Positions 1 to 5,039 of a stretch of DNA of 5,039 bases are shown here, in pieces. The first letter of the stretch is position 1. The number at the start of each line of letters is the position of its first letter. The stretch is taken from positions 1 to 5,039 of the forward strand of contig JALWKH010000167.1 in the NCBI GenBank assembly GCA_026996635.1, written 5' to 3'. The position numbers and the translations under genes were made by a program. Source of the stretch: Bacteroidales bacterium (lineage in GTDB: Bacteria; Bacteroidota; Bacteroidia; Bacteroidales; JALTDM01). A model generated the notes under the pieces. It saw only the letters and a list, made by a program, of their open reading frames with translations, did not search any database and had not been told where the DNA came from.

Positions 1-928
1 AAAGAAAATTGAAGAAAAAGGAAAAGTTGATGTAAGTCAATCTATAAAAGATCTTGAAGCCAAGATTCAAAAAACAAGAAAAGAAATTGTTAAAAAGCTG
101 ACACCGTGGGAAAAGGTGCAATTGTCTCGTCATCCCGAAAGGCCTTATACGCTTGATTACATTAATTACATTACCAAAGGCAAATTTATAGAATTGCACG
201 GCGACAGGAATGTGAAAGACGATAAAGCCATTGTCGGCGGTATGGGTGATTTTGACGGCAGGACTGTTATGTTTATCGGTCATCAAAAGGGAACAAATAC
301 CAAATTGAGGCAATACCGCAATTTCGGAATGGCGAATCCCGAAGGCTACAGAAAGGCGTTGAGGCTGATGAAGTTGGCTGAAAAGTTTAACAAGCCGATT
401 ATTTTCCTTATAGACACACCGGGAGCGTATCCGGGTTTGGAAGCGGAAGAAAGAGGACAAGCGGAAGCTATTGCACGCAACTTGTATGAAATGTTTAACA
501 TAAGCGTTCCGATGATTGTTACCATTATTGGGGAAGGTGCATCGGGAGGTGCTTTGGGTATCGGTATCGGCGACAGGGTGCTGATGATGGAATATACTTG
601 GTATTCGGTTATTTCGCCCGAGTCGTGTTCGTCTATTTTGTGGCGTAGTTGGGATTACAAGAAGGAAGCTGCCGAAGCATTGAAACTTACTGCTCCCGAC
701 TTGCTCGAATTAGGTATAATTGATGCCATTATCAAAGAACCGCTTGGTGGGGCGCATACCGACAAGGAAAAAGCTATGGCGACTGTGAAGAAAGAAATAA
801 AAAAGCATCTGAACGAAGTGCTTGAAATGGATAAGGAAGAAATGTTGAACAAGCGTCTCGAAAAATTTGTTTCGTTCGGTGTGTATAAGGAAGTTACCGA
901 AAAAGAATTGAAAGAAATTTTGGCTTAA
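1..928 (+). CDS. accA: Acetyl-CoA carboxylase carboxyltransferase subunit alpha (5' end outside the window)
   Basis: AccA pairs with AccD to form the carboxyltransferase that moves CO2 from carboxybiotin on AccB to acetyl-CoA, giving malonyl-CoA, the first committed step of fatty acid synthesis in the cytoplasm. The first full codon is at base 2 and the frame stays open to the TAA at 926-928, giving 308 visible residues. The family is usually about 315-320 residues, so only some 10-25 N-terminal residues are missing. Visible landmarks are a charged N-terminal helix, [20 protein letters not shown] (residues 33-52), IDTPGAYPG near 137-145, the oxyanion-hole glycines GASGGA (179-184, bases 536-553) and [18 protein letters not shown] (about 201-218). 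A GTG at 116 is in frame, but homology continues upstream of it, so it is an internal valine and not the start. No zinc finger is expected, as that belongs to AccD. No terminator is seen before the next gene, which starts 16 bases on. Confidence 0.97.
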   Translation, partial: KKIEEKGKVDVSQSIKDLEAKIQKTRKEIVKKLTPWEKVQLSRHPERPYTLDYINYITKGKFIELHGDRNVKDDKAIVGGMGDFDGRTVMFIGHQKGTNTKLRQYRNFGMANPEGYRKALRLMKLAEKFNKPIIFLIDTPGAYPGLEAEERGQAEAIARNLYEMFNISVPMIVTIIGEGASGGALGIGIGDRVLMMEYTWYSVISPESCSSILWRSWDYKKEAAEALKLTAPDLLELGIIDAIIKEPLGGAHTDKEKAMATVKKEIKKHLNEVLEMDKEEMLNKRLEKFVSFGVYKEVTEKELKEILA

Positions 929-944
929 AAACAGGCTGTTTGCT

Positions 945-1172
945 ATGGACATATTCAGGCTCAAAAAAGATTTTCATAAGTTAATTGACGATATAAACAA
1001 TGAACAATTGTTGCTTGAGTTTTATTCGTTAATAAGAAAAAGGATAGCAAGTAGGGATGGCAAACTTTGGAAAAGTTTAACAAAAGAAGAGCTTGAAGAA
1101 TTAAATTTAGCTTTTGAAGAAAGTGAAAATCCCGATAATCTGATTAGGCAGGAGGATATTTTAAGGAAGTAA
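945..1172 (+). CDS. Small antitoxin-like hypothetical protein, apparently without a toxin partner
   Basis: This encodes 75 residues, charged and probably helical throughout, with no signal peptide, membrane segment or cysteine. The layout is MDIFRLKKDFHKLIDDI (1-17), a leucine-rich helix, then LWKSLTKEELEELNLAFEES (about 41-60) and NPDNLIRQED. From memory, this pattern resembles small Bacteroidota proteins found just upstream of RelE/ParE-type toxins, where the acidic C-terminal part would wrap the toxin. That comparison is recognition only and was not searched. Against those relatives the C-terminus looks a few residues short, as it ends at ILRK. The gene starts 16 bases after accA and ends 64 bases before frr, and no toxin-like frame fits in that gap. 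It may be read through from accA. It could be a lone antitoxin with a partner elsewhere, a relic, or an unrelated regulator. The reading frame is convincing; the function is not. Confidence 0.72.
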   Translation: MDIFRLKKDFHKLIDDINNEQLLLEFYSLIRKRIASRDGKLWKSLTKEELEELNLAFEESENPDNLIRQEDILRK

Positions 1173-1191
1173 AGAGAATTTATTATCTTTG
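1159..1191 (+). promoter_or_regulatory. Probable Bacteroidota-type promoter of frr-recO
   Basis: TATCTTTG at 1184-1191 matches the Bacteroidota -7 consensus TAnnTTTG exactly. At the distance where the -33 TTG element is expected there is only a T-rich stretch (TATTTTAAGG, about 1157-1166), so the upstream element is weak. The start point would fall near 1196-1200, leaving an AT-rich leader of about 40 bases before the frr ATG at 1237. The motif overlaps the end of the preceding small gene's downstream gap, which suggests that frr-recO can be expressed independently of accA. Confidence 0.5.
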
Positions 1192-1236
1192 TTAGCTGTA
1201 ATTTATTAAAAGATTGAATAATAAAAATTTTGAGAT

Positions 1237-1800
1237 ATGGACGAAGAAGTAATGTTATTGCTTGAAGAAGCCAAAGAAAAATTCGAAAAGGCTTTGGAAC
1301 ATTTGAAAAACGAATTGGTAAGAATTAGAGCCGGTAAGGCTGATATTCACTTGCTAGACGGCATTGTGGTGGATTATTACGGAAACAAAACACCATTGAA
1401 CCAGGTTTCTAACATCAATACACCTGATGCAAGGACTATTTCCATTCAACCGTGGGAAAAGGCTATGATACCCGTGATTGAAAAAGCGATTATGGAAGCA
1501 AACATCGGGTTGAATCCTGAAAATAACGGTGAATTGATTAGGATTTTTATCCCGCCGCTTACAGAAGAAAGAAGAAAGGAACTTGTAAAACAAGTAAAGC
1601 ACGAAGGCGAGCAAACAAGGATAGGTATAAGGAATGTAAGGCGTGAAATTTTGGAAGAACTTAAGAAGTTGAAAAAAGAAGGATTGTCGGAAGATGTGGA
1701 AAAGAGAAAAGAACAAGAGCTTGAAGATATGGTGAAGGATTATATGAAGAAGATTGACGAAATGCTTGAAAAGAAAGAAAAGGACATAATGACAATTTAA
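1237..1800 (+). CDS. frr: Ribosome recycling factor
   Basis: RRF works with EF-G in the cytoplasm to split the post-termination ribosome so that its subunits can be reused. The 187 residues match the family's usual length of about 185. Domain I, a three-helix bundle, is built from residues 1-30 and about 107-187. Domain II, a small alpha/beta domain, lies between. Typical stretches are LKNELVRIRAGKADIHLLDG (23-42), the PLNQVSNINTPDARTISIQP region (53-72), PLTEERRKELVKQVK (107-121) and RNVRRE (132-137). R135 aligns with E. coli Arg132, which is important for ribosome binding. The ATG at 1237 is preceded by an A/T-rich leader without a Shine-Dalgarno site, as is usual in this phylum. pyrH, a frequent neighbour of frr, is not upstream here. 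The last A of the TAA stop is the first base of recO. Confidence 0.98.
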   Translation: MDEEVMLLLEEAKEKFEKALEHLKNELVRIRAGKADIHLLDGIVVDYYGNKTPLNQVSNINTPDARTISIQPWEKAMIPVIEKAIMEANIGLNPENNGELIRIFIPPLTEERRKELVKQVKHEGEQTRIGIRNVRREILEELKKLKKEGLSEDVEKRKEQELEDMVKDYMKKIDEMLEKKEKDIMTI

Positions 1801-2501
1801 TGCCGGAGTATATCAAAACAAAGGGGATAGTGTTGCGAAATATCCCTTACGGTGACAATAATTTGATATCACATATTTACACGGAAAGCCACGGAAGGCT
1901 TTCCTTTTTTGTTTACGGCGGGCAGAAAAAAAAGAAAAAGAACATCTATTTGCCGCTGAACAAATTGGAATTGGTTTTTGCATTGGACAGGAAGCACGAA
2001 CTGCAAAAGGTAAAAGAAGCCTCTTGGATCGAGAATTACAAGTTCCATTTTGATGTGAAAAAATCACCGGTTGTGTTTTTGGTTTCCGAATTGCTGGCGA
2101 ATACCATTGATTATGAGATAAAAGACGAAAAATTGTTTTCTTTTCTGGAAAAATCTCTTGACTTCTTTAACCGCACGAATAAGACAGCCGTCTTTTTTTC
2201 GCAATTTCTGGTGTTTTTTGCATATTTCTCGGGTATATTGCCTGAAAAAGACAATGGCGGTATCTATTTTGACTTTGACAATGTTGCTTATGAACGCTAT
2301 AAGCCTGTAGGTGATTTTTACCTTGATGAAAAGCAAACGGAATTTTTGTCGGCATTGCTGGATACAATGTCTTACAACGAAGATTTTTACTTGCCTGCCG
2401 CCATCAGGCACGATTTGATTGATAAGTTTTTGAAATATTTTAAACTGAAATTCGGAATCCGGGATTTGAAGTCTTACGAACTGTTTAAGAGGATGTATTG
2501 A
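1800..2501 (+). CDS. recO: DNA repair protein RecO
   Basis: RecO acts with RecR to load RecA onto SSB-coated single-stranded DNA during RecF-pathway gap repair, and it anneals complementary strands. The 233 residues fit the family's usual length of about 230-250. Residues 1 to about 80 form the N-terminal OB fold, with the typical opening TKGIVLRNIPYGDNNLISHI (7-26), then TESHGRLSFFVYGG and a lysine run (43-47) in a basic loop that fits a DNA-binding surface. The rest is the helical C-terminal domain, ending with LKSYELFKRMY (223-233). There is no cysteine anywhere, so the zinc site of many RecO proteins is absent, which is common in Bacteroidota. The ATG overlaps the frr stop by one base (TAATG), pointing to translational coupling from the frr transcript. 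An A8-G-A5 tract at 1926-1939 encodes the lysine run. No convincing terminator follows the gene. Confidence 0.94.
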   Translation: MPEYIKTKGIVLRNIPYGDNNLISHIYTESHGRLSFFVYGGQKKKKKNIYLPLNKLELVFALDRKHELQKVKEASWIENYKFHFDVKKSPVVFLVSELLANTIDYEIKDEKLFSFLEKSLDFFNRTNKTAVFFSQFLVFFAYFSGILPEKDNGGIYFDFDNVAYERYKPVGDFYLDEKQTEFLSALLDTMSYNEDFYLPAAIRHDLIDKFLKYFKLKFGIRDLKSYELFKRMY

Positions 2502-2557
2502 TATTTTTTAGTTACCTGCCATTTTTTGAAAAAAATCCATCACTGACAAAAGTCATA

Positions 2558-2629
2558 TAAGTAAAACTATATATGCAATACTTTGCAACCGTAAATCAAA
2601 AATCAAAAGAAATGTTATAGTTTTATTTA
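2558..2629. repeat. 14-bp inverted repeat bracketing the start region of the following gene
   Basis: The left arm, TAAGTAAAACTATA (2558-2571), pairs with the right arm, TATAGTTTTATTTA (2616-2629). Thirteen of the 14 pairs are Watson-Crick and one is G-T, with ten perfect pairs next to the 44-base loop. The ATG at 2612 lies just inside the loop and the right arm covers codons of the putative signal peptide. In RNA this stem could hide the translation start. In DNA it could be an operator or just a chance AT-rich repeat. The pairing is certain; a role is speculative. Confidence 0.45.
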
Positions 2630-2682
2630 CGCTAACAACCGGTGTTGCCCAAAAATTATCTCCTTTTTATGATTGCGGACAG
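2599..2682 (+). other. In-frame signal-peptide-like extension upstream of the GTG start, lacking a usable start codon
   Basis: The frame of the next gene is open from just after a TGA at 2527-2529. Codons 2599-2613 encode the basic segment KIKRN. Codons 2614-2652 encode the hydrophobic VIVLFTLTTGVAQ. KLSPFYDCGQ follows, running into the annotated protein. This has the n-, h- and c-region layout of a Sec signal peptide, probably cleaved near VAQ. No in-frame ATG, GTG or TTG precedes it. The ATG at 2612-2614, which has a good A-rich leader (AATCAAAAGA), is one base out of frame and reads ATG TTA TAG. A single missing base just after this ATG would restore an exported protein. Confidence 0.6.
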
Positions 2683-3477
2683 GTGAAAAAATCATTGGTT
2701 GACGCTAAAAATGACTTAAAAGCTAAATTAACGGCAAAAGGGTTTAAGATTACAGGCGGGTATTATGTGGTAGGCAACAAAAATTGGTATGTGCTTACCG
2801 TAAGCACAAAAGAACTGCAAACAGCTTGTTATAAGGTTAAAGAGAAAGGATTGTTTGCGGCAAATTTGAGAGTGGGGTTCATAAACAAAAACGGTGTGGT
2901 GAAAGTCAGTGCTTTGAATCCAAAATATTTGTTTCTGGGTTATTTACGGGACGGATATTATTCGCAAAAAGCATTGCTTGACAAGATAAGCGAAAAGTTT
3001 TTGTCCGTTATGAAAACTGTATCAGGGAAATTGACGGCGTTTGGCGGGGAAGTGGAAGGAAAAGATTTGAAGAAGTATCATTATATGTTCGGAATGCCTT
3101 ATTTTGACGATTTTGTGGAAGTAAACGAGTTTTCTGATTTTAACAAAGCTGTGGAAACCATAACCAAAAACTTGAAAAACGGTAAGCATCATACCCGTAT
3201 GGTTTATAAATTGGTTTATCCCAAGTCACAAAAAGCTGTTTTCGGAGTGGGGTTGTTGGACAAAGAAACAGGTGAGCCGCATTTTTTGCCTATCATAGGT
3301 GAAAGCCACCTTGCTGCAATGCCTTATGAACTGGTTGTTTACGGCAATAAGGTTTATATGCTTCACGGACGTTTCAGATTTGCGTTTTACTGGCCGTCAC
3401 TTACTATGTCGGAATTTACCAAGATAATGAGTACTCCGGGAGATGTAGAAGATACTATGGAAGATCTTACTAAATAG
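2683..3477 (+). CDS. Conserved-looking hypothetical protein, probably exported; possibly duplicated and DUF302-like
   Basis: From GTG 2683 the product has 264 residues. The coding signal extends upstream into a signal-peptide-like segment, so the intact protein probably had about 285-290 residues and was exported. No enzymatic motif is recognised. The first half, about 1-95, contains DLKAKLTAKGFKI (11-23), a strand-rich stretch, then LRVGFINKNGVVKVSALNPK (62-81). The second half, about 150-264, contains a similar helix, then VYKLVYPKSQKAVFGVGLLD and MPYELVVYGNKVYMLHGRFR (213-232), ending in TMSEFTKIMSTPGDVEDTM. The two halves appear to repeat the same helix/strand order. The 'GF' after the first helix and the strand pattern recall DUF302-type domains, but this is a weak memory-based comparison. 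It stands alone, 181 bases after recO, and is followed by a terminator. The reading frame is secure; the start and function are not. Confidence 0.75.
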   Translation: MKKSLVDAKNDLKAKLTAKGFKITGGYYVVGNKNWYVLTVSTKELQTACYKVKEKGLFAANLRVGFINKNGVVKVSALNPKYLFLGYLRDGYYSQKALLDKISEKFLSVMKTVSGKLTAFGGEVEGKDLKKYHYMFGMPYFDDFVEVNEFSDFNKAVETITKNLKNGKHHTRMVYKLVYPKSQKAVFGVGLLDKETGEPHFLPIIGESHLAAMPYELVVYGNKVYMLHGRFRFAFYWPSLTMSEFTKIMSTPGDVEDTMEDLTK

Positions 3478-3512
3478 AAACGGTTTGTAGTATCCTAACG
3501 GCTTTGGTGTAG

Positions 3513-3548
3513 GACGGGAACTTGTATGTTGCGGCTTCCCGTTTTTTA
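3513..3548 (+). terminator. Intrinsic terminator after the hypothetical exported protein
   Basis: ACGGGAA (3514-3520) pairs perfectly with TTCCCGT (3536-3542) across a 15-base loop, and the stem runs directly into six T residues (3542-3547). A G-T pair at 3513/3543 can extend it. It begins 36 bases after the stop codon of the upstream gene and is correctly placed to end its transcript. The loop is longer than usual, so the efficiency is uncertain. Confidence 0.75.
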
Positions 3549-3634
3549 TTGCGATAAAATCGCAAAAGATTTATTAACCACACGATACAATCGTGCGGTA
3601 ACGGAAAAAATATTATTAAAAAGCATTTTAATAA
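3549..3634. repeat. Three consecutive palindromes in the 3478-3768 intergenic stretch
   Basis: Directly after the terminator there are three more stem-forming palindromes. (1) TTGCGAT-AAA-ATCGCAA (3549-3565), a perfect 7-bp stem. (2) ACC-a-CACGAT-ACA-ATCGTG-c-GGT (3577-3599), 9 bp with one mismatch. (3) TTATTAAAA-AGCA-TTTTAATAA (3613-3634), a perfect 9-bp stem. The first two share a CGAT/ATCG core and a three-base loop, so they may be diverged copies of one element. The stem starts are spaced 28 and 36 bases apart. There is no coding frame here. They might be a REP-like repeat, mRNA 3'-end structures, or operator sites. Confidence 0.55.
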
Positions 3635-3709
3635 CTTGCTTGTTGGTAATGGTTTGTACTAGTTGTTAATAACCTGTTGAAAACTTTTTTGAAAAAAGTC
3701 ACAAAAACC

Positions 3710-3737
3710 TTTGGCTGTTTATTTATTTATTTATTTG
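3710..3737 (+). promoter_or_regulatory. Possible Bacteroidota promoter of the lipoprotein pair, with a (TTTA)4 spacer repeat
   Basis: TTTG at 3710-3713 could be the -33 element, and TTTATTTG at 3730-3737 is one mismatch from the -7 consensus TAnnTTTG. The 16-base spacer is slightly short and consists mostly of TTTA repeated four times (3718-3733). An alternative -7 box, AACCTTTG (3706-3713), is also one mismatch off but has a poorer upstream spacing. Transcription would start about 3742-3746, giving a leader of about 25 bases ending in the A-rich stretch before ATG 3769. Confidence 0.4.
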
Positions 3738-3768
3738 TGCTATCAATAACCAAAAAAATCAAAAAGTT

Positions 3769-4209
3769 ATGAAAGCAAAAGTATTAAGTTTCGGGTTATT
3801 GATAGCATTAGGGCTGTCAATAGCACTTGTAAGCAGTTGCAAGAAAGAAAATGTAGAACCGATGACAAACCAAACTGTACAAGCATCGCATTTGGACTTA
3901 AGCAATTGGGGGTACGACCCGTCAGATGTAAATAGTATTTTGAAAGCTGCGGGATACGAAAATGCGCAATCTATAAAAGCTAGCGATGGTGATTATCCTG
4001 TAGGAGTAGCAGTTTGGTCTCCAACTGATGATGATCCCAATGCATTTGTTTGTGTTGGAGTTCAATATCTTTGTTATGTTGAAGTTCATCCAAAAAAATC
4101 TGATGAAACTGTAGATGTGGTAATCACGACACAAGGGACTCCGACAGTTTTTAAAGATGTTAAAGGTGTAGAAGTAGATGAAAACGGAAATAGACATATT
4201 ATTAAGTAA
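3769..4209 (+). CDS. Small secreted lipoprotein of unknown function with a CX6C pair
   Basis: This encodes 146 residues. MKAK is followed by a hydrophobic core (L6-L20) and the lipobox VSSC (21-24), so signal peptidase II cleavage and lipid attachment at C24 are expected, placing it in the outer or inner membrane facing the periplasm or cell surface. After the cysteine comes KKENVE, which is acidic within a few residues and loosely like Bacteroidota surface-export signals. A short linker leads to a mature domain of about 100 residues. It includes LDLSNWGYDPSDVNSILKAA (42-61), the strands VGVAVWSP and FVCVGVQYLCYVEVHP with C95 and C102 in a CX6C arrangement that could form a disulfide, and a C-terminal strand region. 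I recognise no family. The start is clear, with an A-rich leader and no Shine-Dalgarno site. The next gene overlaps its last 32 bases, and a strong hairpin follows 18 bases after the stop. Confidence 0.85.
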   Translation: MKAKVLSFGLLIALGLSIALVSSCKKENVEPMTNQTVQASHLDLSNWGYDPSDVNSILKAAGYENAQSIKASDGDYPVGVAVWSPTDDDPNAFVCVGVQYLCYVEVHPKKSDETVDVVITTQGTPTVFKDVKGVEVDENGNRHIIK

Positions 4210-5039
4210 GATTAAGAATTTTGTTTTAACGGCGGCAATAATTTTTGTCGCCGTTTCTTGCTTTCGTGAAAATAAGCACGAAATAAAAGAATTTTCATCA
4301 GTCAATGTTGATGAGAGTAAAGATGTTTTGAAAACTGTAAAATCGTTTCGTTTTTTGCGTTCTGTTTATCTTATAAATGATTCCTTAATCCTAATTTCAA
4401 GTTCGGATGATAGCTATTCCTACCTTTATAACTTCACAACAGGCAAAGAACTAAAAAGAATTTTTATTGATGAAAGTACACAAAGAAAGTTGTATGAGAA
4501 AATAAAATCGGATTCTTCTTGTCAAGTCCTGGAGTATGATACGGTTAAAAAGAAGTTGGGTAAAATGTTTTCTATCCCTTTAGCCAATTCTATATGTTAT
4601 GAAGCACCTTACTTTTATGTAAGAGGGTTTATTCCTTATTCTTTCCAATATTCTAAAGATACTACTGTTACATTAGATGATTTTTATGTTTTAAAATTTA
4701 ATGTTAAAGATACGGATAATGTAAAAATACTCAGGCTTAATAAGTATTCATATACTCTTAAACATAATGAATTGGAAATTATAAATTGTAAAGAAGATTA
4801 TAAAGGTGCCATTAATAAAGGGAAAGTTATTTTTCCTATTTCATCTCCTTTTTTTGTTTATAAGGGTAATTACTATTTTTTTTCTATAGTTGATAAACCG
4901 TTATTTAACTGGGCAAAAAAGCATAACCATGATGCTTACAAAATAAATTCTGATGCCGATAAAATGGAGTTTGTTGATTTGCCTTTTTATGAAGTAAAAA
5001 ATGACAGATATTTTCAAATAATGAGAAGTTTATGTTTAA
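4178..5039 (+). CDS. Larger lipoprotein, possibly beta-propeller-like (3' end outside the window)
   Basis: This open frame starts at ATG 4178, directly after an in-frame TAG at 4175-4177, and runs without a stop to the window edge, giving 287 codons. The n-region is longer than usual (MKTEIDILLSKIK), followed by NFVLTAAIIFVAVSC, with lipobox AVSC and the lipidated cysteine at residue 28. An ATT at 4211 would give a textbook lipoprotein start (codon, then KNFVLTAA), so the true start may differ. The mature part is rich in beta strands. SVYLINDSLILISSSDDSYS followed by a TGKELKRIF-type turn recalls the TolB-like six-bladed propeller lipoproteins of Bacteroidota, but no repeated blade signature is clear. 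It overlaps the small lipoprotein gene by 32 bases, implying co-transcription and coupling. It is noticeably AT-richer than accA-recO. The frame and lipoprotein nature are well supported; the family call is weak. Confidence 0.8.
   Translation, partial: MKTEIDILLSKIKNFVLTAAIIFVAVSCFRENKHEIKEFSSVNVDESKDVLKTVKSFRFLRSVYLINDSLILISSSDDSYSYLYNFTTGKELKRIFIDESTQRKLYEKIKSDSSCQVLEYDTVKKKLGKMFSIPLANSICYEAPYFYVRGFIPYSFQYSKDTTVTLDDFYVLKFNVKDTDNVKILRLNKYSYTLKHNELEIINCKEDYKGAINKGKVIFPISSPFFVYKGNYYFFSIVDKPLFNWAKKHNHDAYKINSDADKMEFVDLPFYEVKNDRYFQIMRSLCL
4228..4266 (+). terminator. Strong hairpin after the small lipoprotein stop: possible attenuator or mRNA processing site
   Basis: AACGGCGGCAA (4228-4238) pairs with TTGTCGCCGTT (4245-4255): 11 pairs, one of them G-U, with a six-base loop. 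A T-rich but interrupted stretch (TTTCTTGCTTTC, 4254-4265) follows. It lies 18 bases after the first lipoprotein stop and wholly inside the signal-peptide codons of the next gene (residues 17-26). It could partly terminate transcription, or protect the 3' end of the small lipoprotein message, so that the first product exceeds the second. Confidence 0.55.

Noticed and set aside
2064..2411. Minus-strand open frame within recO
   Set aside because: It is a shadow of recO, which has clear family features in the other strand. The same applies to the minus-strand frames over accA and frr.
2522..2534. TTTTTTGAAAAAA, also present at 3685-3697, as a shared regulatory site or terminator
   Set aside because: It is a simple T/A palindrome with no loop room for a stable hairpin. 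Two copies in AT-rich intergenic DNA are expected by chance.
2575..2586. TACTTTG near 2579 as a -7 promoter box for the hypothetical exported protein
   Set aside because: It is one base short of TAnnTTTG and has no TTG at a suitable upstream distance, so it was not annotated.
3549..3634. CRISPR array
   Set aside because: The palindromes differ from one another in sequence and there are no repeat-spacer units of constant length.
3769..4209. Possible NVEALA-type peptide gene upstream of a propeller lipoprotein
   Set aside because: The sequence has NVEP rather than the NVEALA motif, the protein is longer and carries a lipobox, which that family lacks.
3922..4305. Minus-strand open frame of 127 codons over the lipoprotein junction
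   Set aside because: It runs antisense to two better-supported genes with signal peptides, its product has no recognisable order, and no promoter or leader is visible.

Overview
The window looks like a chromosomal segment from a member of the Bacteroidota, probably Bacteroidales-like. This is inferred, not proven. The DNA is AT-rich. Gene starts have A-rich leaders rather than clear Shine-Dalgarno sites. Promoter-like TAnnTTTG (-7) motifs typical of this phylum are present, RecO has no cysteines, and two of the last genes encode lipoproteins. All real genes are on the + strand.

Left half (1-2501), housekeeping: the 3' part of accA (acetyl-CoA carboxylase carboxyltransferase alpha), a 75-residue gene resembling the antitoxin-like half of a toxin-antitoxin pair but with no toxin beside it, frr (ribosome recycling factor) with its own likely promoter, and recO (recombination mediator). 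recO starts on the last base of the frr stop codon, so the two should be translationally coupled.

Middle (2502-3477): a protein of unknown function with a probable internal duplication. The same reading frame continues upstream through a good signal-peptide sequence, but it has no usable start there. The only suitable ATG (2612) is one base out of frame. An inverted repeat brackets this start region. The gene ends at an intrinsic terminator, followed by three more palindromes in a 291-base non-coding stretch (3478-3768).

Right end (3769-5039), accessory: a small lipoprotein with a CX6C pair, followed, with a 32-base overlap, by a second lipoprotein that runs off the window. The second resembles the beta-propeller-like lipoproteins of Bacteroidota only weakly. 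A strong GC-rich hairpin sits just after the first gene's stop, inside the second gene's signal-peptide codons. A (TTTA)4 repeat lies in the probable promoter of the pair. This lipoprotein pair is the part most likely to be undescribed. Base composition there is visibly more AT-rich than in the housekeeping half.
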